Positions 46,521 through 57,250 of a stretch of 64,000 nt of DNA are shown one piece after another. Both the position numbers and the translations under genes were made by a program. A model generated the notes under the pieces. It searched no databases, was not told the origin of the DNA, and saw only the letters and a program-made list of their open reading frames with translations. Where the stretch lies: the NCBI GenBank assembly GCA_036172665.1, contig CM069871.1, positions 8,370,001-8,434,000 on the forward strand, read 5' to 3'. The DNA comes from Prosopocoilus inquinatus. Lineage: Eukaryota; Arthropoda; Insecta; Coleoptera; Lucanidae. The stretch's first letter is position 1. The number at the start of each line of letters is the position of its first letter.

Positions 46521-49500
46521 GCAGTTTGAATCCTAATTGAAGATAAGACGTCCATCCCAATTGCTTTTTCATAGTCGTCGCCCAACACGAAACTTCCTTT
46601 AGGCAAAAGAAATACTTTGCAGAAGTAATTGATAATAGTAACAACAACAAAGTTCTAGCTCTTTTCCCATTGTTCCCCAAACAATCAAAACATCTCCAGT
46701 ATCTACCTAATAGCAAGGCATTTCTGAAGAAGTCATTTTCTGCAAGAAAGACGCAAGGGACGTCGGCAAGAAGAAGAGACCCCAACATGGCATCTAGAAA
46801 CCATGGAGAGGAGAGATGGTCTTCAAACATGTTTTGACTAAAATAAAGAAGAATTGGTTTTTGTTGACAATTAGGGTTCAGAACCATTTTCTCGGTTACT
46901 TGACTTTGCAGTAACAAACAACAGAACCGGTTAATAATGACAAAATTCTAAAAACTCTTTACCCATTGTCCCTCAAACCAAAACAACTTCAGTACCCACC
47001 GAAGAAGTCTTTAACAAGAAAGACGCAAAAGAAACGTCAGCAATAAGAAGAAATCAACCTTAAAGAACAGAGATATCCTTTGGCAAAAATAAAGTATAAT
47101 TAGGGGTTTAGAACCTCCTTCTTGTCACTTGACTTTGCTTTAACAAACAAAGAAACTTCGCAAAAGAGATTAATAATGACAAAGTCCTAAAAACTAGTTT
47201 CCAACCCTTACCTCATCGTACTCCAAACCAAAACATCTCCTCCATCCACCGAAAAGCAGCATTCCCGAAGAAATCTTTTGCAAGAAAGACGCGAAAGAAA
47301 CGTCGGCAATAAGAAGAAATCAACGTGGCGTCTTGGAACCATAAAGAAGAGAGATGGCCTTCGGCAAAATAAAGAAGAATTGGATCCTTTTAATAATAAG
47401 GGGTTTAGAACCTTCTTTTTGGTCACTTGACTGTGCTGTAACAAACATAAAAACTTCCCAAAAGAGATTAATAATGACAAAGTCCTAAGAAGTAGTTTCC
47501 AATCCTAACCCCGTCCTCCTCCAAACCAAAATATCTCCAGCACCCACCGAAGAGCAACATTCCTGAAGAAGTAAAGAAAGACGGTAAAGAAACGTCGGCA
47601 ATAAGAAGAAATCAACGCGATACCTCGAAACCATAAACAAGAGAGATGGCCTTTGGCAGAAATAAAGAAGAATTGAATTCTGTTGACAATTGGGGTTCAG
47701 AACATTTTTCTGGATGACTTGACTTTGCTGAAGCAAACGAAAAAACATCGCAAAAGAGCGTAATAATGACAAAGTCCTAAAAACTAGTTTTCAACCCTTA
47801 CCTCATCGTACCCCAAACCAAACCATCTCCTCCACCCACCGAAAAGCAGCATTCCCGAAGAAGTCTCTTGCAAGAAAGACGCGAAAGAAACGTTGGTATT
47901 AAGAAGAAACCAACGTGATACCTCGGAATCATAAAGAAGAGAGATGGCCTTCGGCCAAAAGAAAGAAGAATTGGATCCTTTTAATAATAAGGGGTTCAGA
48001 ATATTATTTTTGGTCACTTGACTTTGCTGTAACAAACAAAGAAACTTCGCACAAGAGATTAATAATGATAAAGCCCTAAGAAATAGTTTCCAACCCTAAC
48101 CCCGTCTTCCCCCAAACCAAAACATCTCCAGCACCCACCGAAGAGCAAAATTCCTGAAGAAGTAAAGAAAGACGGTAAAGAAACGTCGGCAATAAGAAGA
48201 AATCAACGCGATACCTCGAAACCATAAACAAGAGAGATGGCATTTGGCAGAAATAAAGGAGAATTGAATTCTGTTGACAATTGGGGTTCAGAACATTTTT
48301 CTGGATGACTTGACTTTGCTGAAGCAAACGAAAAAACTTCGCAAAAGAGCGTAATAATGACAAAGTCCTAAAAATTAGTTTTCAACCCTTACCTCATCGT
48401 ACTCCAAACCAAAACATCTCCTCCACCCACCGAAAAGCAGCATTCCCGAAGAAGTCTTTTGCAAGAAAGACGCGAAAGAAACGTTGGTATTAAGAAGAAA
48501 CCAACGTGATACCTCGGAATCATAAAGAAGAGAGATGGCCTTCGGCCAAAAGAAAGAAGAATTGGATCCTTATAATAATAAGGGGTTTAGAATATTATTT
48601 TTGGTCACTTGACTTTGCTGTAACAAACAAAGAAACTTCGCACAAGAGATTAATAATGATAAAGCCCTAAGAAATAGTTTCCAACCCTAACCCCGTCTTC
48701 CCCCAAACCAAAACATCTCCAGCACCCACCGAAGAAGAGCAACATTCCTGAAAAAGTAAAGAAAAACGGGAAAGAAACGTCGGCAATAAGAAGAAACCAA
48801 CGTGATACCTCGGAACCATAAAGAAGAGAGATGGCCTTTGGCAGAAATAAAGAAGAATTGGATTCTGTTGACAGTTAGGGTTCAGAACATTTTTCTTGGT
48901 GACTTGACTTTGCTGAAACAAACAAAAAATCTTCGAAAAAGAGCGTAATAATGACGAAGTCCTGAAAACTAGTTTCCAACCCTTACCTCATTGTACCCCA
49001 AACCAAAACATCTCCTGCACCCACCGAAAAGCAGCATTCCCGAAGAAGTCTTTTGCAAGAAAGATGCGAAAGAAACGTCGGCAATAAGAAAAAATCAACA
49101 TGGCATCTTGGAACCATAAAGAAAAGAGATGGCCTTCGGCCAAAATAAAGAAGAATTGGATCCTTTTAATAATAAGGGGTTTAGAACCTTCTTCTTGGTC
49201 ACTTGACTTTGCTGTAATAAACAAAGAAACTTCCCAAAAGAGATTAACAATGACAAAGTCCTAAGAAATAGTTTCCAACCCTAACCCCTTCGTCCCCCAA
49301 ACCAAAACATCTCCAGCACCCACCGAAGAGCCACATTCCTGAAGAAGTAAAGAAAGACGGGAAAGAAACGTCGGCAGTACGAAGAAGCCAACGTGATACC
49401 TCGGAACCATAAAGAAGAGAGATGGCCATTGGCAAAAATAAAGAATAATTGGATTCTGTTGACAATTAGGGTTCAGAACATTTTTCTCGGTGGCTTGGCT

Positions 49501-50400
49501 TTGCTGAGAAAAACAAAAAAACTTCGCTAAAGAGCGTAATAATCACGAAGTCGTAAAAACTAGTTTCCAACCCTTACCTCATTGTACCCCAAACCAAAAC
49601 ATCTCCTGCACCCACCGAAAAGCAGCAATCCCGAAGAAGCCTTTTGCAAGAAAGACGCGAAAGAAACGTTGGTATTAAGAAGAAACCAACGTGATACCTC
49701 GGAATCATAAAGAAGAGAGATGGCCTTCGGCCAAAAGAAAGAAGAATTTTAATAATAAGGGGTTTAGAACATTCTTTTTGGTCACTTGACTTTGCTGTAA
49801 CAAACAAAGAAACTTCGCAGAAGAGATTAATAATGACAGAGTCCTAAGAAATAGTTTCCAACCCTAACCCCGTCGTCCCCTAAACCAAAACATCTCCAGC
49901 ACCCACCGAAGAAGAGCAACATTCCTGAAGAAGTAAAGAAAAACGGGAAAGAAACGTCGGGAATAAGAAGAAACCAACATGATACCTCGGAACCATAAAG
50001 ACGAGAGACGGCCTTTGACAGAAATAAAGAAGAATTGGATTCTGTTGATAATTGGGATTCAGAACATTTTTCTTGGTGACTTGACTTTGCTGGAACAAAC
50101 AAAAAAAACTTCGCTAAAGAGCGTAATAATGACAAAGTCCTAAAAACTAGTTTCCAACCCTTACCTCATCGTACTCCAAACCAAAACATCTCCTGCACCC
50201 ACCGAAAAGCAGCATTCCCGAAGAAGTCGTTTGCAAGAAAGACGCGAAAGAAACGTTGGCAATAAGAAGAAATCAACGTGGCATCCTGGAACCATAAAGA
50301 AGAGAGATGGCCTTTGGCCAAAATGTAGAAGAAGAATTGGATTCGTTTGATAAAATTAGGGTTCGGAACCTTCTTCTTGGCGACTTGACTTTGCTGTAAC
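46521..50400 (+). repeat. 295-bp tandem array with 591-bp dimer period
   Basis: AATGACAAAGTCCTAA or a variant occurs at 47,175, 47,474, 47,765, 48,064, 48,356, 48,655 and 48,950, continuing to about 50,130. Spacings alternate near 299 and 292. One monomer type carries TTAATAATAAGGGGTTTAG, the other TGTTGACAATTGGGGTTCAG. They alternate, so the homogenised unit is a dimer of about 591 bp. All share AGAGAGATGGCCTT, CCGAAGAAGTC and GACTTGACTTTGCTG. The first monomers (46.5-47.1 kb) are the most diverged. Confidence 0.95.
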
Positions 50401-51400
50401 GTTCTGCATCAGCATTACTCATCACTTGCTTCTATTTTTAAACCTTATCACCATACATGTTTGTACATAACATACATCATCCGTCAAAATTTGTCACGAT
50501 TTTTTTCCCTAATTATCGCGTTTGTTTTTTTCAAACCACAGTGCTCGTAGCGAGCGTTATTATCTCTGCAATATTTTTTTTTCTGTTTAATCCGGCGACG
50601 ACGTCAAACCGATGTTTCGCTGTTGTTGGGAATTATGTGGCTTTCTTATCGTCTCTTTATTGTTTTTTTTTCTCTCTGGTGCTCAAGAGTTCTGAATGAA
50701 CTTGTACGTTAGATACTTTGTTTCACACGAACTGAGGCTGAAATGAATGCGGTTTACTTAAAATACTCTTCTTATCTTGATTGACTTAATTTTTTTGTAA
50801 TTTTTTTTTGTAATCTGGAGCTTGTTTTAATTGTATTTCTGGGAGGTAGGTTTTTGGGAACAAATTTGTGTCTATTTTCTATATTTATTGAACCCTCTGG
50901 CAAACTCCAATTTTGTTATTTTCAAAATTTCATGTATTCATACCAGTCGCTGTTGTAAAATGAAAGCAATATTTTTTTCTGATTGAATTTTTATGATCTC
51001 AGTTTGATACTACAAGCTGTATATGTATTCAGCTCTGCCTATTTGTTTAAAAGAATCAATTCCGGAGAAGATGCCGAAATCTGTGGAGAACTGTTCATTT
51101 AAGATCACTCAGTATTACACGCTTTCTTTTTATTTTATATTTGTGATACTTACTATTTATTATTGATTGTAAATTTTTGCATTTTATTTTCTTTCTTTTA
51201 TGCAATTTTTTTATGCTTTCAAGCTGTTTGTATTTAAACTGTTAATAAATTACTGTGCTATTACGTTTTATTTGCACATATAAAATAAATTTATTGCAGT
51301 TTAAAGACAATAATTGAAAGTTACCGAGGCAAAAAAGAATAAAGGAAGAAAACTAAATAAATTAATTTATTTAAAATTTTGTTTCTGAATTTTGTCATGC
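50401..51400. other. Unique AT-rich non-coding stretch
   Basis: T-rich, with an 80-codon F-rich frame at 50,457-50,699 that is unrecognised. No repeat or RNA gene seen. Confidence 0.45.
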
Positions 51401-51409
51401 AATTGTTAT

Positions 51410-51560
51410 ACAGGGCTGGACAAAAATATAGAACATTGTAACAGAAAGAGGAGTGATGACTCACCAAAGCAGAAATATAGAACGCTATAGAACCTTGTCC
51501 TCCATAGCCAAGAATTATTTTTGGACATTAAGGTCCAAGGTTTCTGTCGCAAGACACGTC
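51410..51560 (+). mobile_element. Tc1-like terminal sequence
   Basis: TACAGGGCTGGACAAAAATA, then TAGAACATTG, matches the usual form of Tc1-type ends (TA, CAG, then a GGACAAAAATATAGAA block). A weaker echo, GCAGAAATATAGAACGCTAT, follows at about 51,470. No transposase frame and no opposite end are visible, so this is a remnant. Confidence 0.5.
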
Positions 51561-51589
51561 AAGTGGTACAAAATGTTTTTTTTAATCGT

Positions 51590-54080
51590 AATCAATTAAT
51601 GAAAAATTGAAACTCGTTAAATTTATGTACATTTTAGTGCTCCCGTAGCTGTCAAAACAAAAGCGCCCGCTGGATCAAATAAAATTTTGTTAAGTTTTAG
51701 ATGGTTTATTAATTTTATGAAAAATCTGTAGACAATTTATTTGTGGGTGTTTTTATCACTTTTACAGCCTTTTTAGTGCTACGTACTTGACTTAGAGGAG
51801 CTCAAAACAAAAGCGCAACGGAAATTATTTTAACTTGACCTGAGGAATTTATCTGTAGATTTATTTTAATGTTTTTTTTTTTCAAATTTATAGTATATTT
51901 CACCAAAAAAAAATGAATCAGCCATTAATTTAATTCTCTGATTAAGGAACGTCATTGGACGAAGTTAACAATAGATTTGAAACAACCAATCACAGGCTTT
52001 ATTCACGCTGTTAAATTAATCGGTGATTAAATAATTTTTGTGATTAGGGGATTTGGGGATTAGTCTTAGTTCTCAAAACAAAAACGCAACGGCAATTATT
52101 TTAACTTTTTTGTAACTAGTTTATCATCTAAAGGTTTTTTAAGTTTTTTTTTCTTGCAAATTTTTAGTGCAGGTGTTTAGGTTTCAGCTCTCAAAACAAA
52201 AGCGCAGCGGCCGTCATTTAACTTGCTGGATCAAAACGAATTTTTGTTTAATTTTAATTAAATTATTGTAATGTGATGAAATATTTTTGGAATTTTTTTT
52301 ACAAACATTTTTATCGGCTTTCTTAGCGTTTGTTGACTACGGTTTTCAAAATAAAACAAAAGCACAACGATGGATATTTTAACCTAGCACGGCTTGCCTG
52401 ATTTCCGTTCTGATTTTAGTTAGTTTATTAAATTTATTAAGAACAGTATGGAATGTTTTCTTTCTTGAAAATTTTTTTTTTGGACAACTTTTTTAGTCTT
52501 AGCTTTCGAAACAAAAGCGCGGCGGCGATTACATGACTTGCCTGTTCAAACGATTGTTTGTTAATTTTAATTAAATCATTAATTTTATTTAAAAAATGCG
52601 TGGAGAAGTTTTTTTTTAATGAGAATTTCACTCTCTAACTTTTTTAGTGTTAATTCTCAAAACAAAAGCGAAACGACAGCTCTTTTAGCTGTTTTGGTCA
52701 AAACAAAAGCACAGCGGTGATCATGTAACTTGTCTGTTCAAACGATTGTTTATTGATTTTAGTCCATTTATTAATTTTATTAAAAAATGCGCAGAAAATT
52801 TTTTTTTACGAAATTTTCAACACTTCCGCTTTTTTAGTGTTACGTCGCTTAGTTCTCAAAACAAAAGCGCTACGTCGGTTCTTTTAATTGTTTCGGTCTT
52901 AGCTCTCGAAACAAAAGCGCAGCGGCGATTATGGAACTTGCCACATCTAACGATATTTCGTTAATTTTAGTTGATTTAATTAATTTTATTAAAAAAAATT
53001 GCAGAAATTTTTTTTTTTTGAGAATTGTCATCACTTTTCAGCTTTTTTTAGTGCGTGTTACGTCGCTTAGTTCTCAAAACAAAAGCGCAACGACAGCTCT
53101 TTAACTGTTTTGGTCAAAACAAAAGCACAGCGGTGATTATGTATCTTGTCTGTTCAAAGGATTGTTTGTTAATTTTAGTAGATTTATTAATTTTATTAAA
53201 AAATGCGCAGGGAAATTTTTTTTTACGAAAATTTTCATCACTTTTCAAATTTTTTAGTGTTACGTCGTTTAGTTCTCAAAACAAAAGCGCAATGCCGGTT
53301 CTTTTAACTGTTTCGGTTTTTTTCTCGAAACAAAAGCGCAGCGGCGATTATGTTACTTGCCTGTTCAAACAATTGTTTGTTCATTTTAGTTAATTTATTA
53401 ATTTTATCAACAAACGTGTAGAAATTTCTTTTTTATCAAAATTTTCGTCACTTTACAACCCCTTTAATTGAGTGTCGCGTCGCTGAGTTCTCAAAACAAA
53501 AGGGCAACGACAGCTCTTTTCACTGTTTTTTTCAGTCTTAGCTCTCGAAACAAAAGCGCAGCGGTGATTATGTATCTTGCCTGATCCAACGATTGTTTCT
53601 CAATTTTAGTTAATTTATTGATTTTTTTTTAATTCGTAAAAAATTTTTTTTTACGAAAATTTTCATCACTTTTCAACTTTCTTAGTGTTACTCACTTAGA
53701 TGTCAAAACAAAAACGCAACGGCAGCTATTATAACTTGTCACTGCTTGCCCGATGATTTTTGTTAAATTTTAATTAATTTATTAATTTTCTGAAAAGCTT
53801 GTGCAATGTTTTTTTTTTTAATACAAATTTCTTTTGTCAAACTTTTTTGCGTATTATAAATTCTAGCTGTCGAAACAAAAGCGCAGCAGCGACGATTATT
53901 TAACTTGTTGGCTGATCAAATTATTTTTTGTTAAATTTGTTAATTTCTTTTAAATCTGTTAAAATTTTTTTTTTATAGATATTTGTCTTTCTTGGTCTGT
54001 CAACGTCTAACCTACAAATTAATTTAAAATGGCATGTGGATTATCGTTGCGCTTTTGTTTTGATAGCTAAGTGAAAACTT
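51590..54080 (+). repeat. Array built on an AAACAAAAGCGC motif
   Basis: CTCAAAACAAAAGCGCAACG or CTCGAAACAAAAGCGCAGCG occurs about 18 times (for example 51,801, 52,191, 52,507, 52,907, 53,074, 53,326, 53,545 and 53,873). In the centre two motifs alternate about 41-53 and 165 bases apart, making a unit of about 210-220 bp with TTAATTTATTAATTTTATTA between them. Outer units are single-motif and diverged. One final motif, near 54,045, is inverted. Confidence 0.9.
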
Positions 54081-54480
54081 AGCAGGCTAGATACTGTCAA
54101 AAAAAATCTATAAAAAGAAGTTAACGTTTAGATATTTTTAACTCTCGTCCAATTCTGAATACGATTTTATTTTATTTATTTTAATGCTGTTTATTTATAT
54201 ACATATTTGGTGATATTTTATACATAGCGTTAAAAAGAAATCGACAAAAGCAGCTACGCTACAGGGTGTTGAAAAAATTCGTCACACGAATGCTGCACGT
54301 TATGACATTTCTAATAGTGTCCTGTTTTTCTCGTTTTGTTTTATTTAGCTTGCAATTTTAAATACGTACGACGTGAATAAAATTGCAATTAATTTATTTG
54401 TATTTGCAGCGTTGCTAAATTTACACGTATACATTTTTGAAAAAAATAAATAAATAAATGAATTTTGCAATAGCGATTTC
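54081..54480. other. AT-rich non-coding spacer
   Basis: CTACAGGGTGTTGAAAAAAT near 54,260 is a likely transposon edge without a partner. No gene. Confidence 0.45.
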
Positions 54481-55970
54481 TGTCTGTCTTTCTCGACAGC
54501 GACTTGTATGTGGTCTTCATTCGAGACTCAATCTGCTTACTCTTCAACGTCGACAGTTTTTAATTATTTCTCCACTTTCTTCTTGCTTTACAAAACCAAC
54601 TATACCTACATTTTTTTTTATTAAACGTATTTTAGGATAGCCATCCTCGAGACGGCCCCATGGTTTTTAACGAGCACTCAATCTGCTCACTCTCTCAAAT
54701 CGACAATTTTAATTACTTGTCGATTTTTGTCTTACAAAACAAATTATTAAACAAACAAGACAGTCAGTTTGTGGATGTGTGAACACCAAATTCGAATTTT
54801 GTAATAGCCATCCTCGAGAGCGTTTTGTAGTTTTCAACGAGGAGGACTCAATCTGCTTACTCTTTAAGTCGTCGACAAATTTAATGATTTTATTCGTCGA
54901 CTTTTACGTGTTAATATTGTTGCCATCCTCAAAAGGCAACTGTGGTCTTTGTGTTAAGACCTCAATCTGCCTACTCATCGGCGTCGGCTATTGTTAAATG
55001 GTTTTTCCAACTTGTCAGTTAGGTCCAGTGGACATGTATGATTTTATTTGTCGACTTTTACGTGTTAATATTGTCGCCATCCTCAAAAGGCAACTGTGGT
55101 CTTTGTGTTAAGACCTCAATCTGCCTACTCATCGGCGTCGGCTATTGTTAAATGGTTTTTCCAACTTGTCTTAGGTCCAGTGGACATGTATGATTTTATT
55201 TGTCGACTTTTACGTGTTAATATTGTTGCCATCCTCAAAAGGCAGCTGTAGTCTTTGTGTTAAGACCTCAATATGCCTACTCATCGACGTCGACTATTGT
55301 TAGATGGTTTTGCCAACTTGTCAGCTAGGTCAAGTGGTCACGTATGATTTTATTTGTCGATTTTTACGTGTTAATATTGTTGCCATCCTCAAAAGGCAAC
55401 TGTGGTCTTTGTGCTAAGACCTCAATCTGCCTACTCATCGACGTCGACTATTGTTAATTGGTTTTGCCAACTTGTCAGCTAGGTCCAGTGGACATGTATG
55501 ATTTTATTTGTCGATTTTTACGTGTTAATATTGTTGCCATCCTCAAAAGGCAACTGTAGTCTTTGTATTAAGACCTCAATCTGCCTACTCATCGACGTCG
55601 ACTATTGTTAAATGGTTTTGCCAACTTGTCAGCTAGATCCAGTGGTCACGTATGATTTTATTTGTCGACTTTTACGTGTTAATATTGTTGCCATCCTCAA
55701 AAGGCAACTGTGGTCTTTGTGTTAAGATTTCAATCTGCCTACTCATCGACGTCGACTATTGTTAAATGGTTTTGCCAACTTGTCAGCTAGGTCCAGTGGA
55801 CACGTATGATTTTATTTGTCGACTTTTACGTGTTAATATTGTTGCCATCATCAAAAGGCAACTGTGGTCTTTGTGTTAAGACCTCAATCTGCCTACTCAT
55901 CGACGTCGACTATTGTTAAACGGTTTTGCCAACTTGTCAGTTAGGTGGTCCAGTGGACATGTATTATTGA
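54481..55970 (+). repeat. 154-bp tandem array, homogeneous core and diverged left edge
   Basis: ATTTTATTTGTCGACTTTTA or a variant starts at 54,887, 55,041, 55,193, 55,347, 55,501, 55,655 and 55,809; five of the six spacings are 154 and one is 152. Each unit includes GCCATCCTCAAAAGGCAACT, AGACCTCAATCTGCCTACTC, the perfect palindrome TCGACGTCGA (or a variant) and GTCCAGTGGAC. Copies left of 54,890 are degenerate and differ in length. Open frames end within a unit and are not genes. Confidence 0.95.
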
Positions 55971-55974
55971 AGTA

Positions 55975-57250
55975 AACGTTAAAAGACCTTCTTGTAATTT
56001 ATTTCTTAATTGCACGAATAATTTGACCATTTCGCTTCCTTCCTTGCGTGAATTGTATTCTAAAAGTGTTCTATTTGCAAGACGGATAAGCTCGCCGTAT
56101 TCTCACTTATTAGGCCACGGAACAATAACGTCTGGTGAGTGTGAGAAAGCAGCAGTTTGTAAAGTGATTGGAACTTGTTCACCGTTTATCTTGATGCAAG
56201 AAGAAGGTGTAAATAAATAAAGTTCTCGCGGTTCTCGAACGTTTGAATGGCGTCAACATTCCGGCGACGAAAAAGTCGAGAAAAGAACTCGAAAAGTACA
56301 CTCTTAACCTTCTGACATTTGAAAGTAACAGGTGAGGCGAGGTGTTGTTGAGAGATGAAATAGTGTACATAATAACGAACGAGGAGTCATTGGCGTATCC
56401 GAATGGGCACGACTTTTATATACATACGTAATACGTAGTAGTATATGAGTCGGGGAGTGTGTGAGTGTAGTGTACAGTACGTTGCACTTTGCGCCGCCGT
56501 CTATTAATATATGATAGTTTTAGCTGTTACCACGCCTTGAAAACGGTGAATTTCAACGCGAAACACCTAGAATACGTTTCGTTTATTTGCATTGCATTAC
56601 TTACATGCCGGATTTGTTTTAAAATTAGCGCCTGCATTTATTTGCTCGCGGAATTTTCTTTTACCTTCCGCCCTACAATAATAAATTTCACATTCGTAAT
56701 GTATGCGCGGTCGCTCATATTTAATTGAAAGCGATAAGGTTAGACAACTATTATCCATTAATATATATGTTACGTATTGCATATTAATGTCTAATACCAT
56801 TCTCGTGTACTGTAAATGAATATTGTAAGCATTTTAATTCTATTATACCGGGGCCATTAGGCGGATGGCAACGCGTAGCGCAGCGACTACGAGCCTAACA
56901 TACATATAAATAAATTAATAAACACTTGGCTGTATGCCCTGTATGAGTTTGACGTTTTGTAAATAAATTCGTGTAATTTAGCTGCGAAAATCCTCGACTT
57001 CTCCCAAACATCACGTACACCTTCATCGTGTTGTTAGATTTACGTAGTTCGAGGCTCTTGTAAATTATTTCGTGAAACAATGGAGACACGTCCCACAACT
57101 TTTTTCCGCCCTTGTTGCTACGCTCCTGGCGGTCTTGTTTTTCTTAACCTCAGGAGAGTCTACTACCCTTTGCCTATAATAACCTTATCACAACATACCT
57201 CCGAGCTTTACTTTTTTCCTCCCCTTCTGGTATTAAGATGAAGAACACGC
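55975..57250. other. Unique non-coding stretch
   Basis: No gene recognised. ATGCCCTGTATGAG near 56,934 resembles a transposon edge. Frames of up to 91 codons (55,945-56,220 and others) have no recognisable content, and the first of these begins inside the adjacent array. Confidence 0.45.

Noticed and set aside
46456..46917. 153-codon minus-strand frame
   Set aside because: It starts in the first diverged monomers of the 295-bp array and runs into a GTAA microsatellite; the equivalent frame differs in other monomers.
47500..47520. AACCCTAACCCC word resembling telomeric repeat
   Set aside because: It occurs once per monomer inside the 295-bp unit and is not itself tandemly repeated.
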